Shown here: positions 33,763-42,059 of the stretch, in pieces | How the letters are laid out: the number at the start of each line of letters is the position of its first letter | How positions within the stretch are numbered: the first letter of the stretch is position 1 | Assembly: GCF_022898935.1 (NCBI RefSeq) | Contig: NZ_JALIRP010000008.1 | Span: 248,001-312,000 of the forward strand | Direction of reading: 5' to 3' | Source: Paenibacillus mangrovi | GTDB taxonomy: Bacteria > Bacillota > Bacilli > Paenibacillales > Paenibacillaceae | Length of the DNA: 64,000 nt | Translations under genes and position numbers: made by a program | Notes under the pieces: model-generated | Told to the model about the DNA's origin: nothing | Databases searched by the model: none | Seen by the model: only the letters and a program-made list of their open reading frames with translations

Positions 33763-35793
33763 TTAATATGGATACACTTTTTCCCGGGAAATAGCCGCGT
33801 TCACCGTATTTTGAACACTCAAATCCAGTCTGTAAATGCCATAACCCTGCTCATTAACCCGTCCCGTATACTCGATTTGCGGAAAATCGCTGATATATTT
33901 CACCGCATCCGGCGAGGAGGTAAAAGTGACATTCACCGGACGCGCAATAGGAACGAAGCTCCAATTATGGTCCGTGCGCCCGTCAAGGCAGCCCTGCTCG
34001 GCAATATAATCCATCAGCACCTGGCGGTTCTCATCCGCAGAATCCAGCACCAGCTCCGCCTCCCTTAGACCCGGAAAGTTCCCGCCTCCAAATACCCGGT
34101 AATTGCTCGACACTAGAATAAATTGCTGCTCCGGATCAACCGGCTTGCCTTGATAGCATAAATCTACGATTCTACCCGCGTTAACGTTATGCAGCGTCCC
34201 GTCCGGCTTGTATCTGGCTGGCTGGGTAACGTCCACCTGATACGCGATGCCGCCGATAACGTCAAAATTAAAAACCGCAAACAGCGGATTCAGCAGTGGC
34301 TGCTCTCCAGCTTCCTCCGGATCAATGCGGTTATACATGCCGGCAGCCATTTCAAGCCATTCCTTTACACCCGCCCCGTTCATTTTAACGCCCTTGATCG
34401 TGTTGTCGAACAAATACAGCTCCGTTGCGCTTTTGATAGCGACCGGGCCTGCAGGAATATCCGCATACTCTTTCGGTCCGTTCCGTCCCGCCTTAAACGG
34501 CGATCCCACCGACAGGACAGGAAGATGCTGCAGATGCGGCGCATAGGAAGCGATCCATCGGCGGGCATAAGCGCACTGCGCATGGTTCAGAAGCTGGACG
34601 GAGGCGTCCTCATGCACCAGGGAGAAATAGCTGTGCAACGGCGCTTCGACCCGCCCAATGGGAGCGTTCGCGTACAGGACCGTATTTTGGTGCACCTCCT
34701 GCAGCATTCTGGTGATTTCCAGTTCTGGCTCTGCAAGCTCGGTGCCACGAAGACGGTCATATACTTCGCGGATCATGGACTTTCCGTGTACCACCTGCCA
34801 TTGTCCGTCCACCTGCTGCAGTGATAAATCAATGATACCAAGCTGCGCACCGCCATAACCAGCCTGCACGGCCGGCAGACCGTTGATGGTGCCCTCTTCC
34901 AGATGAACGGCAGGCAGCAGCGCCCCATTCTCATCTTTAAAAGATGGATTCAGCGAAGCGAAGTCCGGGGCGGGGAATATTTGATGCGTATGTGAAAACG
35001 TGATGGCATCAATGCCCGGCACCAGGCTGAGAGGCAGCACTGCATTTTCGGCATTACAGTCCTTCAGGGACACGCCAGCATCAAAGCCCGTATGGGCAAG
35101 CGCGATAATGACATCCGCCCCCTCCTCCTTCATTCGCGGGATCCATTCCAGTGCGGACAGCACCATATCCTTCACTTGAACCCTGCCTTCCAGATGAGCC
35201 GCGTCCCAGTCCAGAATTTGCGGAGGAATCAGTCCAATGAAGCCGACACCAACGTCATGATACTCTCCCCGGCTATCCATGCAGCTTTTCGTCAAAATAG
35301 CATACGGTGTGTAGCGGTTCACAGCATTTTCACTGCCAGATTCCTGTTCATGTACATATATATTCGCGTTTACATAAGGAAAATCTGCGCAGGCAATCAC
35401 CTGATCCAGATAATCCATTCCGTAATTAAATTCATGATTTCCGAATGTCGCCGCATCATAACCCATCGCATTCATTACTTCAATAGCCGGATGGATGAAA
35501 GGCTCCGTTTCCGAAAAGATGGAGGAGTCGATCCGGGCGGCAAACGTCCCGAGCGGCGTGCCTTGGATCAGATCCCCATTGTCCACAAGCAGTGTATTCT
35601 CCACTTCCGCCCTTGCCTGCTTCACCAAGGTGGCTGTACGGCAAAGTCCCAGCGAAGGATCCTGCTGATCCCGGTAATAATCGTAATCCATCAGGCAGGA
35701 ATGCACATCCGTCGTTGACATGATCCGCAGCTTCATGGTTGGCTCAGCGTCATTTTGCTTGTTCATCCCTCGTTCATCTTGAATGCCGTTCAC
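33763..35793 (-). CDS. Bifunctional 2',3'-cyclic nucleotidase/3'(5')-nucleotidase (metallophosphatase)
   Basis: This 676-residue protein starts at GTG 35793 with AAGGGAG. The metallophosphatase domain (about 20-330) shows STTDVHSCLMDYDYY (metal Asp and His), DNGDLIQGTP, TFGNHEFNYG and ITFSHTHQIF. The 5'-nucleotidase C-terminal domain (about 370-620) includes LSVGSPFKAGRNG and SSNYRVFGGGNF. Homologues such as CpdB or YfkN release phosphate from nucleotides outside the cell. No signal peptide or anchor is visible here, unlike most homologues. Its promoter carries a PhoP-like box. Confidence 0.9.
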   Translation of the reverse strand: MNGIQDERGMNKQNDAEPTMKLRIMSTTDVHSCLMDYDYYRDQQDPSLGLCRTATLVKQARAEVENTLLVDNGDLIQGTPLGTFAARIDSSIFSETEPFIHPAIEVMNAMGYDAATFGNHEFNYGMDYLDQVIACADFPYVNANIYVHEQESGSENAVNRYTPYAILTKSCMDSRGEYHDVGVGFIGLIPPQILDWDAAHLEGRVQVKDMVLSALEWIPRMKEEGADVIIALAHTGFDAGVSLKDCNAENAVLPLSLVPGIDAITFSHTHQIFPAPDFASLNPSFKDENGALLPAVHLEEGTINGLPAVQAGYGGAQLGIIDLSLQQVDGQWQVVHGKSMIREVYDRLRGTELAEPELEITRMLQEVHQNTVLYANAPIGRVEAPLHSYFSLVHEDASVQLLNHAQCAYARRWIASYAPHLQHLPVLSVGSPFKAGRNGPKEYADIPAGPVAIKSATELYLFDNTIKGVKMNGAGVKEWLEMAAGMYNRIDPEEAGEQPLLNPLFAVFNFDVIGGIAYQVDVTQPARYKPDGTLHNVNAGRIVDLCYQGKPVDPEQQFILVSSNYRVFGGGNFPGLREAELVLDSADENRQVLMDYIAEQGCLDGRTDHNWSFVPIARPVNVTFTSSPDAVKYISDFPQIEYTGRVNEQGYGIYRLDLSVQNTVNAAISREKVYPY

Positions 35794-35899
35794 CGTTCAC
35801 CACTCCCTTTTAGAAAAACTTTCACTAAACGCAGCCCTCGCTTCTGCAAAAGTACGTTGATATACGTTTTTCTTTCCTCTATCTGTATTGATTACGCAC

Positions 35900-35931
35900 A
35901 TTATACCGCCCAAACGTTAAGCGGATGTAAA
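35900..35931 (-). promoter_or_regulatory. PhoP-type box and -10 element of the nucleotidase gene
   Basis: On the minus strand TTTACA (35931-35926) and TTAACG (35920-35915) repeat with an 11-bp period, followed after 9 bp by a perfect TATAAT (35905-35900). PhoP of bacilli binds such TTAACA repeats just upstream of the -10. Confidence 0.62.
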
Positions 35932-36017
35932 ATCCTTCAAATCGCTTTTCTTCCATATATAGGTATGTGATCATTAAATCCCAGACGCCTCTAGATCACT
36001 TCCAGACCTCGTAAAAA

Positions 36018-36077
36018 TTAACATACATTCAACAAAAGAAACCCATTGCGTTAACCCTAGTCCGATGAGCCTATGTT
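36018..36077 (+). promoter_or_regulatory. PhoP-type box upstream of phnD
   Basis: TTAACA at 36018, TCAACA at 36029 and TTAACC at 36051 lie on one 11-bp period (the position at 36040 is degenerate). A TATGTT -10 candidate is at 36072. Confidence 0.58.
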
Positions 36078-36140
36078 ACGCTCGTTCCTGTCAGGCGGTA
36101 TCACTCCTGAACAAAAAAAGAAAAGTACACGGAGGGGATC

Positions 36141-37103
36141 ATGATGTTTAAAAAAGTACTGACCATCGGCATGACGCTAGCTCTTGCAGCCAGTCTTGCA
36201 GCATGCGGATCAAAAAGCGCCGGCAGCGGAGACACCGCATCAGGCACTGCGGAAGCAGCGTCTTCGGCTTATGTGCCGAAAGAGCTTAATGTACAATTTG
36301 TTCCATCTCAAAATGCGGATACGCTTGAAGCCAAGACAAAGCCTCTAGAGAAGCTCCTTGGCGATAAGCTCGGCATCCCGGTTCACGTGACCGTATCTCC
36401 CGACTACAACACCATTGTTGAAGCGATGGCCTCCAAACAGGTAGATGTCGGCTTCCTGCCTCCGAACGCTTACGTTCTGGCTCATGATAAGAAAAAAGCG
36501 GCTGATCTTCTGCTTCAAGCACAGCGTTACGGCGTGAAGGATGATACCGGTGAAGACACAACAGATAAAGTCGACTTCTATAAATCCATGATCGTGGTAA
36601 AGAAAGACTCTCCGATTCAAAGCCTGAAGGACTTGAAAGGCAAAAAAATCGGCTGGCAAAACGTTACTTCCTCCGCAGGCTATGTCTTCCCAGCGGCCGA
36701 GCTTAAAAAGGAAGGAATCGACCCGGACAAGGATGTGCAGGGCGTAACAATCAAAGGCCATGACGCTGCAATTATGGCGCTGCTGAACGATCAAGTGGAC
36801 GCCGTAGCCGTGTTCCAGGATGCCCGTAATACAGTGAAAAAGGACGTTCCGGATGTATTTGAAAAAACTCGTGTCATCCACTACACCGCCAAAATCCCGA
36901 ATGATACCGTAAGTGTTCGCAATGATATGGATCAAAGCTGGAGAGACAAGATCAGCCAGGCTTTCATCGATATCACCAATGATGCGGAAGGCGCGAAAGT
37001 CATTAAAGACATTTATACACATGTCGGTTATACTGCCGGCGATGACAAAAACTTCGATCCGGTTCGTGAATACGCAGAAGTTGTAGGCCAGGAAATCAAG
37101 TAA
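36141..37103 (+). CDS. phnD: Phosphonate/phosphite ABC transporter substrate-binding lipoprotein
   Basis: This 320-residue protein starts at ATG 36141 behind GGAGGGG. The lipobox LAAC is at Cys22. The PhnD domain shows LNVQFVPSQNADTLEAKTKPLEKLL, VDVGFLPPNAYVLAHD, DLKGKKIGWQNVTSSAGYVFPA and VAVFQDARNTVKKD. It binds phosphonates, phosphite or phosphate outside the membrane. It is the first gene of a phnDCEE import operon. No C-P lyase or phosphonatase gene is present in the window, so degradation must happen elsewhere or the substrate may be phosphite. Confidence 0.92.
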   Translation: MMFKKVLTIGMTLALAASLAACGSKSAGSGDTASGTAEAASSAYVPKELNVQFVPSQNADTLEAKTKPLEKLLGDKLGIPVHVTVSPDYNTIVEAMASKQVDVGFLPPNAYVLAHDKKKAADLLLQAQRYGVKDDTGEDTTDKVDFYKSMIVVKKDSPIQSLKDLKGKKIGWQNVTSSAGYVFPAAELKKEGIDPDKDVQGVTIKGHDAAIMALLNDQVDAVAVFQDARNTVKKDVPDVFEKTRVIHYTAKIPNDTVSVRNDMDQSWRDKISQAFIDITNDAEGAKVIKDIYTHVGYTAGDDKNFDPVREYAEVVGQEIK

Positions 37104-37236
37104 AGTCGTAACTTTTTAAAATCCATGCAGTAACTAGGGCAGCACCGTCCATGACGTTTAATGGCGGTGTTGTTTCCCATTACAAGTGATGAGGACACTT
37201 CAGCCTGTAGAAACCATAACAGAAAGTTGGTTTGGC

Positions 37237-38004
37237 ATGATTGAATTTGATAAAGTATCCAAGGTCTATCCGAATGGAACGGTCGGACTGCGCAATATTA
37301 ATCTCACCATTCAAGAAGGGGAGCTTGTCGTCATCGTGGGTCTCTCCGGTGCAGGCAAATCCACCTTTTTGCGGAGCATCAACCGCCTAACAGACATATC
37401 TGAGGGAGAAATCCGCGTCAACGGCAAATCGGTGACCCGTGCCTCTGGCAGCCAGATTCGCCATATCCGGCGTGACATCGGCATGATCTTCCAAAGCTTC
37501 AATCTGATTAAACGGTCGACTGTGATCCGTAATGTCCTCTCTGGACGCGTCGGCTATCACTCCACGCTTCGGACCATGCTCGGCTGGTTCCCTAAGGAAG
37601 ACGTTGATCTGTCCCTGAATGCATTGCAGCGTGTGAATATCCGGGAAAAAGCATACATCCGGGCCGATCAGCTCTCCGGCGGACAACAGCAGCGCGTATC
37701 GATTGCTCGCGCGCTGGCGCAGGAGGCACGGGTCATTTTAGCTGATGAGCCTGTCGCTTCCCTTGACCCGCTGACCACCCGCCAGGTGATGGACGATTTG
37801 AAGCGGATCAACCGGGATATGAATATAACCACGGTTATCAACCTGCATTTTATCGATTTGGCACGTGAATACGCAACGCGGATCGTCGGCCTCCGCGCCG
37901 GAGAAGTCGTGTTCGACGGAACGCCGGAGGAAGCAACCGATGAAGCCTTCGCGGAAATCTACGGCCGTCCCGTGATGCAGGATGAGCTACTGGGAGGGGC
38001 ATGA
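37237..38004 (+). CDS. phnC: Phosphonate ABC transporter ATP-binding protein
   Basis: I set the start at ATG 37237 because PhnC proteins begin MIEFxxVSKVYPNGT; the ORF extends upstream without family sequence. The 255-residue ATPase has Walker A VGLSGAGKST (about 35-44), Q-loop IGMIFQSFN, signature QLSGGQQQRVS, Walker B VILADEPVASLDP and H-loop VINLHF (His instead of the common THD context, usual in PhnC). It overlaps phnE1 by 4 bp. A bulged hairpin between phnD and phnC (about 37145-37170) may lower downstream expression. Confidence 0.93.
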   Translation: MIEFDKVSKVYPNGTVGLRNINLTIQEGELVVIVGLSGAGKSTFLRSINRLTDISEGEIRVNGKSVTRASGSQIRHIRRDIGMIFQSFNLIKRSTVIRNVLSGRVGYHSTLRTMLGWFPKEDVDLSLNALQRVNIREKAYIRADQLSGGQQQRVSIARALAQEARVILADEPVASLDPLTTRQVMDDLKRINRDMNITTVINLHFIDLAREYATRIVGLRAGEVVFDGTPEEATDEAFAEIYGRPVMQDELLGGA

Positions 38005-38816
38005 TGAAGACACCTGTTTCCACAGCTCCGATCAATCCAGCAGCGCCTGACCTTAGTCCGCCGCACAAATACAAACAGCTTGCCGGCTGGCTGGTACTCT
38101 TCGCCGTGCTGATCGCTTGTTCGATCCGGACGGATGTGACCCCTTACCAGCTTATCGTCGGGCTTCCGCAGATGGGCAGCCTACTGCAGGAAATGTTTCC
38201 GCCGGACTGGAGCTACCTGCCTACAATCTGGGGACCGATGATGGAAACCGTCCAGATCGCCATTCTCGGCACGACGCTGGGCGGGCTGCTGGCCATTCCG
38301 GTAGCACTGCTCTGCGCTTCGAATTTGGGGATCAGCCGCTTTGTCTCGCTGCCAGCACGCATGATGCTGAACCTGATCCGCACCATTCCCGATCTGCTGT
38401 TCGCGGCTATTTTCGTGGCGGTATTCGGCATCGGGCCTTTCGCGGGGATGCTGGCCCTGGTATTCTTCTCGTTTGGCCTGATCGCCAAGCTGACCTTTGA
38501 GGCTATCGAAGCCATTGATCCAGGTCCGCTTGAAGCGATGAGCGCCGTTGGCGCAAACCGGATGCAGATCATCATGTTCGGCGTTGTTCCGCAGGCTTTG
38601 CCTTACTTCATGTCTTATCTGCTGTATACCTTCGAGGTCAACGTGCGAGCCGCTTCTGTCCTCGGACTTGTCGGTGCAGGCGGCATCGGGCTGCTTCTGG
38701 ACCGTGCGCTTGGGCTGTTCCGCTACGACCGGGCCTCAATCATCGTTTTGCTGACACTTGTGATTGTACTGGTCATCGATTATGGAAGCACGATTATCCG
38801 GAGGAAACTGCTATGA
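38001..38816 (+). CDS. phnE: Phosphonate ABC transporter permease, first copy
   Basis: This 271-residue permease has about six membrane helices. The EAA coupling loop is at PGPLEAMSAVGANRMQIIMFGVVPQALPYF. The region SFGLIAKLTFEAIEAIDPGP, typical of PhnE, and the helix RAASVLGLVGAGGIG follow the family pattern. ATGA overlaps on both sides tie it to phnC and to the second permease. Two different PhnE subunits probably form a heterodimeric channel. Confidence 0.92.
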   Translation: MMKTPVSTAPINPAAPDLSPPHKYKQLAGWLVLFAVLIACSIRTDVTPYQLIVGLPQMGSLLQEMFPPDWSYLPTIWGPMMETVQIAILGTTLGGLLAIPVALLCASNLGISRFVSLPARMMLNLIRTIPDLLFAAIFVAVFGIGPFAGMLALVFFSFGLIAKLTFEAIEAIDPGPLEAMSAVGANRMQIIMFGVVPQALPYFMSYLLYTFEVNVRAASVLGLVGAGGIGLLLDRALGLFRYDRASIIVLLTLVIVLVIDYGSTIIRRKLL

Positions 38817-39631
38817 AAAATACGACGTCTGCCGCATCCGGAAATACATCCGGCTCCGTGCTTGGCTCCCGGATTCGTTTTGCGGTCATCACCCTGGTTG
38901 TCATCGCCGTTTACTTTTGGTCCGTCCAAGGGATACATTTTGAGGGAATCCAAGGAACGGCCGGAACCGTATCCAAATCCATATTGCAGGGGTTCCTGCA
39001 TCCGGACTGGTCCTTCGTCTACATTCCGGAAGGCGAAGATTTGCTGCGCGGGCTGCTGGATACGCTGGTCATCTCCATTCTCGGTACGGTTGTCGCCACC
39101 GTAGTGTGTATTCCATTTGCTTTCTGGGCGTCCACGAATATGAGCCGCCATCTCGCCGTATCCGGCAGCGGCAAAATCGTACTGAGTGTCATCCGCGTAT
39201 TTCCAGAGATTGTCGTTGCGATCCTGTTTATCAAAGCGGTAGGTCCCGGCTCTTTTGCAGGGGTGCTCGCGCTGGGCATCCATTCGGTCGGCATGCTTGG
39301 CAAGCTCTATTCAGAGACGATTGAGAGCATCGACCGGGGACCGCAGGAGGCGCTGATCGCCAGTGGAGCAAACCGGCTCCAAGTGCTGCGCTACGCGGTG
39401 CTGCCTCAAGTAATTCCGCAGTTCCTCTCTTATTCTCTGTACCGCTTCGAGATTAACATCCGCTCCGCGACCACACTTGGTCTGGTCGGAGCCGGAGGTA
39501 TTGGTACACCGCTGATCTTTGCACTCCAAGTCCGCAACTGGAATCGAGTCGGTATTATTTTGCTGGGCATTATTGTACTGGTCATCTTAACCGATCTGGT
39601 CTCAGGCTGGGTGCGGAGACGGATTATTTAA
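38813..39631 (+). CDS. phnE: Phosphonate ABC transporter permease, second copy
   Basis: This 272-residue permease is homologous to the preceding one: LGIHSVGMLGKLYSETIESIDRGP aligns with the corresponding segment, and the EAA loop is PQEALIASGANRLQVLRYAVLPQVIPQF. It has six membrane helices and an N-terminal Ser/Thr-rich cytoplasmic stretch. It is the last gene of phnDCEE and is followed by a strong terminator. Confidence 0.92.
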   Translation: MKNTTSAASGNTSGSVLGSRIRFAVITLVVIAVYFWSVQGIHFEGIQGTAGTVSKSILQGFLHPDWSFVYIPEGEDLLRGLLDTLVISILGTVVATVVCIPFAFWASTNMSRHLAVSGSGKIVLSVIRVFPEIVVAILFIKAVGPGSFAGVLALGIHSVGMLGKLYSETIESIDRGPQEALIASGANRLQVLRYAVLPQVIPQFLSYSLYRFEINIRSATTLGLVGAGGIGTPLIFALQVRNWNRVGIILLGIIVLVILTDLVSGWVRRRII

Positions 39632-39704
39632 TCAACAAATCCAAGCGTCATTTCCTGCGCCTGCACAGCATCTCTGCCACGACAATCCGTGCGCATAGAC
39701 ATAC

Positions 39705-39751
39705 AAAGAGGACTGTTCCTAAGGGTATCCCCCTGGCGGAACAGTCCTTTT
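39705..39751 (+). terminator. terminator of phnDCEE (also faces the lipase locus)
   Basis: An 11-bp stem (AGGACTGTTCC/GGAACAGTCCT) is followed by TTTT. It lies between two convergent units. Confidence 0.85.
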
Positions 39752-39779
39752 GCATTTCTTAAAACGAGATCTCGAACGT

Positions 39780-40052
39780 TTACCGCATCTGATCCGCTTG
39801 CTTCATCAGTTCCACATACCTTATGAGCTCCGCTTTTTGCTGTTCAATCGATCGCACCCTCCCGGCCAGGCCGCTAAAAAAAGCTTCCACGAGCTCACGC
39901 GTGACGCCTGCAGACAAGCCAGTCCAGTCGTCCAGCCTTTGATAAAGACTTCTGGCCTCCTGCTCATCGGCTTGAATCCGGCCCAACAGCCAGCTAAGCT
40001 CGCGCTCGGCCTGCAGCAGGTCATCCAGTTCGACAAGGATTTCTCCGTTCAA
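39780..40052 (-). CDS. WXG100-type small protein, likely secretion partner of the lipase
   Basis: This 90-residue all-helical protein forms a helical hairpin with a W-T-G turn at residues 43-45 (DDWTGLSAG), the signature of WXG100/ESAT-6 proteins secreted by type VII systems. Helix 1 spans about 5-40 and helix 2 about 50-88. It follows the lipase gene by 17 bp. In reverse-arranged type VII lipases such as S. aureus TslA, small helical partners bind the C-terminal targeting domain; this gene is in the right place for that role. No type VII core gene lies in the window. Confidence 0.7.
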   Translation of the reverse strand: MNGEILVELDDLLQAERELSWLLGRIQADEQEARSLYQRLDDWTGLSAGVTRELVEAFFSGLAGRVRSIEQQKAELIRYVELMKQADQMR

Positions 40053-40069
40053 GACATTCCCTCCCCTGC

Positions 40070-41383
40070 TTATCCCAGCAGTTTTCCGTTGTTAGACGCA
40101 TCCGCCTGAATAAATTGCTCCGCCTTCAGCCGGATAAAGCCAAGAAACTCCGTCGTTTGCTGGACATGCCACTGCGTCAGCTCGTTAATCGAGGCATCCA
40201 GCTGCGCGACCAGCGGCTGCAGCCTGCGACTATGGCTGGAATGCATATACTTCATGAGCTTCGCTCTGATGGTCTGCAAGTCGGCGTGAACCTGCTGCGC
40301 ACTCACGCTCCATTTTTCCGCGACGCTTCTGAGCTCCTCAGGCGTGACGCGGATCGTCCCGCCTCCGATCGTCCCGCCTCCGAGCCTGCCGCCCGCAGAG
40401 AAGCCAAACAACCCCAGCATTCGCGCCTGATCGGCAAAAGCCCCTCTCCAGCTCTCCATAATCCGGAACGATGCCGGCAGCCGCGGCGATCCGTTCACCA
40501 GCTCACCCGTCGCACCATCATAAAGCGGATTGGACAAATAGCCGTTCGCATCAAACTGATATTGCTTTAACCCGTGGTAATAAGGGCCACCCAGCGTATT
40601 CTTGGCTTTCTCAATGATGCCGACGTCCTTGTTCGCGTCCTCGTAATTCGAGTCAATGTAATAAGTCGAACCGACGTGACGGTCGAATCCGCCCAGCGTG
40701 CCGCTCGCAATGATGTCGCCCGGATGGGCGTAATTAGTAATCTGAGAGTCGTATTCTCCTGCCTCTGCCCGGCGTTTAGCCCACGGTGACAGGCTTCCCA
40801 TAACTGAAGGCGCGCTGAAGGTAACGGCGGACAATCCGGTATAGGCCGCAGCATACTGCGCATTGGCACCACCAAGCGAGTGCCCGGTCAGGGAGAAATG
40901 CAGATCCTTATGCTTTTTTTGCATCTCCTTCGCATAATCTTCCGCCTGATATAGCTGTTTGTCCCCGTTAAAGGTTTTGTCCAGAAAGCGGTCCGCCTCA
41001 CCGGCCCAATCCTTTACCTTAGTAATGCCAGTCTTATCCTCAATCGTTTGCACTGTATCGTCCCAAGGATATTTAACATGAAGGCTTTGGTCTATTTTGC
41101 GTCCCAGCTCCCGAACCCCTATGCCTCCGTCGGTGAGGTAATCGGGAAGAGAGTCCTTCAAGCCTTTCCCGCCCTCCGTTCCCCGGTATGCGATTACCGC
41201 TTGCTTCGTGTCCGGATTGTAGAAGGTAACGGCATCAAATCCCGACGAGTCGTCATTGGCCGGATTTTCAAGCACCTCCCAGCCCGGAAGCTCCTGCGGC
41301 TTGCTTCCCTTTTCAAGATCGGCGTAAGCGAGGTCCGACATTTTTTGGTACATCTCATCCGTAATTTCAGGCGCCTTGCTCAA
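40070..41383 (-). CDS. Class 3 lipase with C-terminal helical (WXG/LXG-like) domain, candidate type VII-secreted toxin
   Basis: This 437-residue protein starts at TTG 41383 after GGGAGGAG. The alpha/beta-hydrolase domain occupies about 1-310: AYRGTEGG (oxyanion region, 65-72), the nucleophile elbow GHSLGG (Ser169), a candidate acid in HPGDIIASG and a candidate His in PYYHGLKQY near 283. There is no Sec signal peptide. A Gly-rich linker (around 330-345) leads to a helical hairpin (about 346-430). This lipase-first, targeting-last order matches the reverse-arranged type VII lipase toxin TslA. Neighbours are a WXG100 protein and a lipoprotein. Confidence 0.78.
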   Translation of the reverse strand: MSKAPEITDEMYQKMSDLAYADLEKGSKPQELPGWEVLENPANDDSSGFDAVTFYNPDTKQAVIAYRGTEGGKGLKDSLPDYLTDGGIGVRELGRKIDQSLHVKYPWDDTVQTIEDKTGITKVKDWAGEADRFLDKTFNGDKQLYQAEDYAKEMQKKHKDLHFSLTGHSLGGANAQYAAAYTGLSAVTFSAPSVMGSLSPWAKRRAEAGEYDSQITNYAHPGDIIASGTLGGFDRHVGSTYYIDSNYEDANKDVGIIEKAKNTLGGPYYHGLKQYQFDANGYLSNPLYDGATGELVNGSPRLPASFRIMESWRGAFADQARMLGLFGFSAGGRLGGGTIGGGTIRVTPEELRSVAEKWSVSAQQVHADLQTIRAKLMKYMHSSHSRRLQPLVAQLDASINELTQWHVQQTTEFLGFIRLKAEQFIQADASNNGKLLG

Positions 41384-41438
41384 ACGTACTCCTCCCTTGC
41401 TGCTACTTCAGATTTCCGCTTTGCTACAGTGTTTTACC

Positions 41439-41834
41439 CTACTTGGCGAAAGGATTGATTCCTTTGGCGCGGATGGCCTTCTCAAGTTCCGGGCTCATCA
41501 CGAAATCGGTCGTTTTCTTATCCTCGTAGTCGACCGATATGTTAAAGGTTTCGTCCGGGTGGCCGGTCACATGGCCTTTCATCATTATTTTCGGGGATAT
41601 GTATTGGGCCAGCTTTTCTTGTTTCGTGATCTCCACATCCAGCCCGTATTCATCCTTGAAATATTGGATGGCGATCGTTTTGGCCTCCTGCACCTGGCTG
41701 GCATTGTCCGTTTTATCCATTTTTTGGCAACCTCCCAACAGCATCATCATGATCAGCATCATAAGAACGGTAGACCGGAATAACCGTGGTATGACCATCA
41801 GTCCTCTCTTACCCTTTTTTCTAAAATTAAACAT
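41439..41834 (-). CDS. Small lipoprotein, candidate immunity protein for the lipase
   Basis: This 131-residue protein starts at ATG 41834 after AAGGGG (an ATG 36 bases later with GAGAGGA is an alternative). A hydrophobic signal helix ends in LLGGC (Cys36), consistent with a lipoprotein on the outer face. The mature part (AKTIAIQYFKDEYGLDVEI...MMKGHVTGHPDETFNISVDY) recalls the DUF1433-type staphylococcal lipoproteins found with type VII lipase toxins; this is from memory and tentative. It is transcribed just before the lipase (55-bp gap), the usual place for an immunity gene. Confidence 0.6.
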   Translation of the reverse strand: MFNFRKKGKRGLMVIPRLFRSTVLMMLIMMMLLGGCQKMDKTDNASQVQEAKTIAIQYFKDEYGLDVEITKQEKLAQYISPKIMMKGHVTGHPDETFNISVDYEDKKTTDFVMSPELEKAIRAKGINPFAK

Positions 41835-41979
41835 GATCGGCCCCTTATAATCCAGACTCTGGAAAAAAATCAGGAGTATTTAACCACTTTAGCCTTCAAA
41901 AATAAGACCATTGACCTCCTGATGGAGCAGTCCTTTTGTCGTCTAAAAGTCCGAATGACGTTTGCGCCTTCGTATAGAG

Positions 41980-42024
41980 AAAACCTCCGGGCGGCAGGTC
42001 TTGGCCTGCCACCCGGAGGTTTGG
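41980..42024 (-). terminator. terminator of the alpha-galactosidase gene
   Basis: A stem of about 16 bp (CCTCCGGGTGGCAGG and complement, one mismatch) with TTTT on the minus strand, 36 bp after the stop. It separates the glycosidase from the lipase locus. Confidence 0.87.
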
Positions 42025-42059
42025 TATATCGCATCATTTGTGATACCGCTCGGATGACT

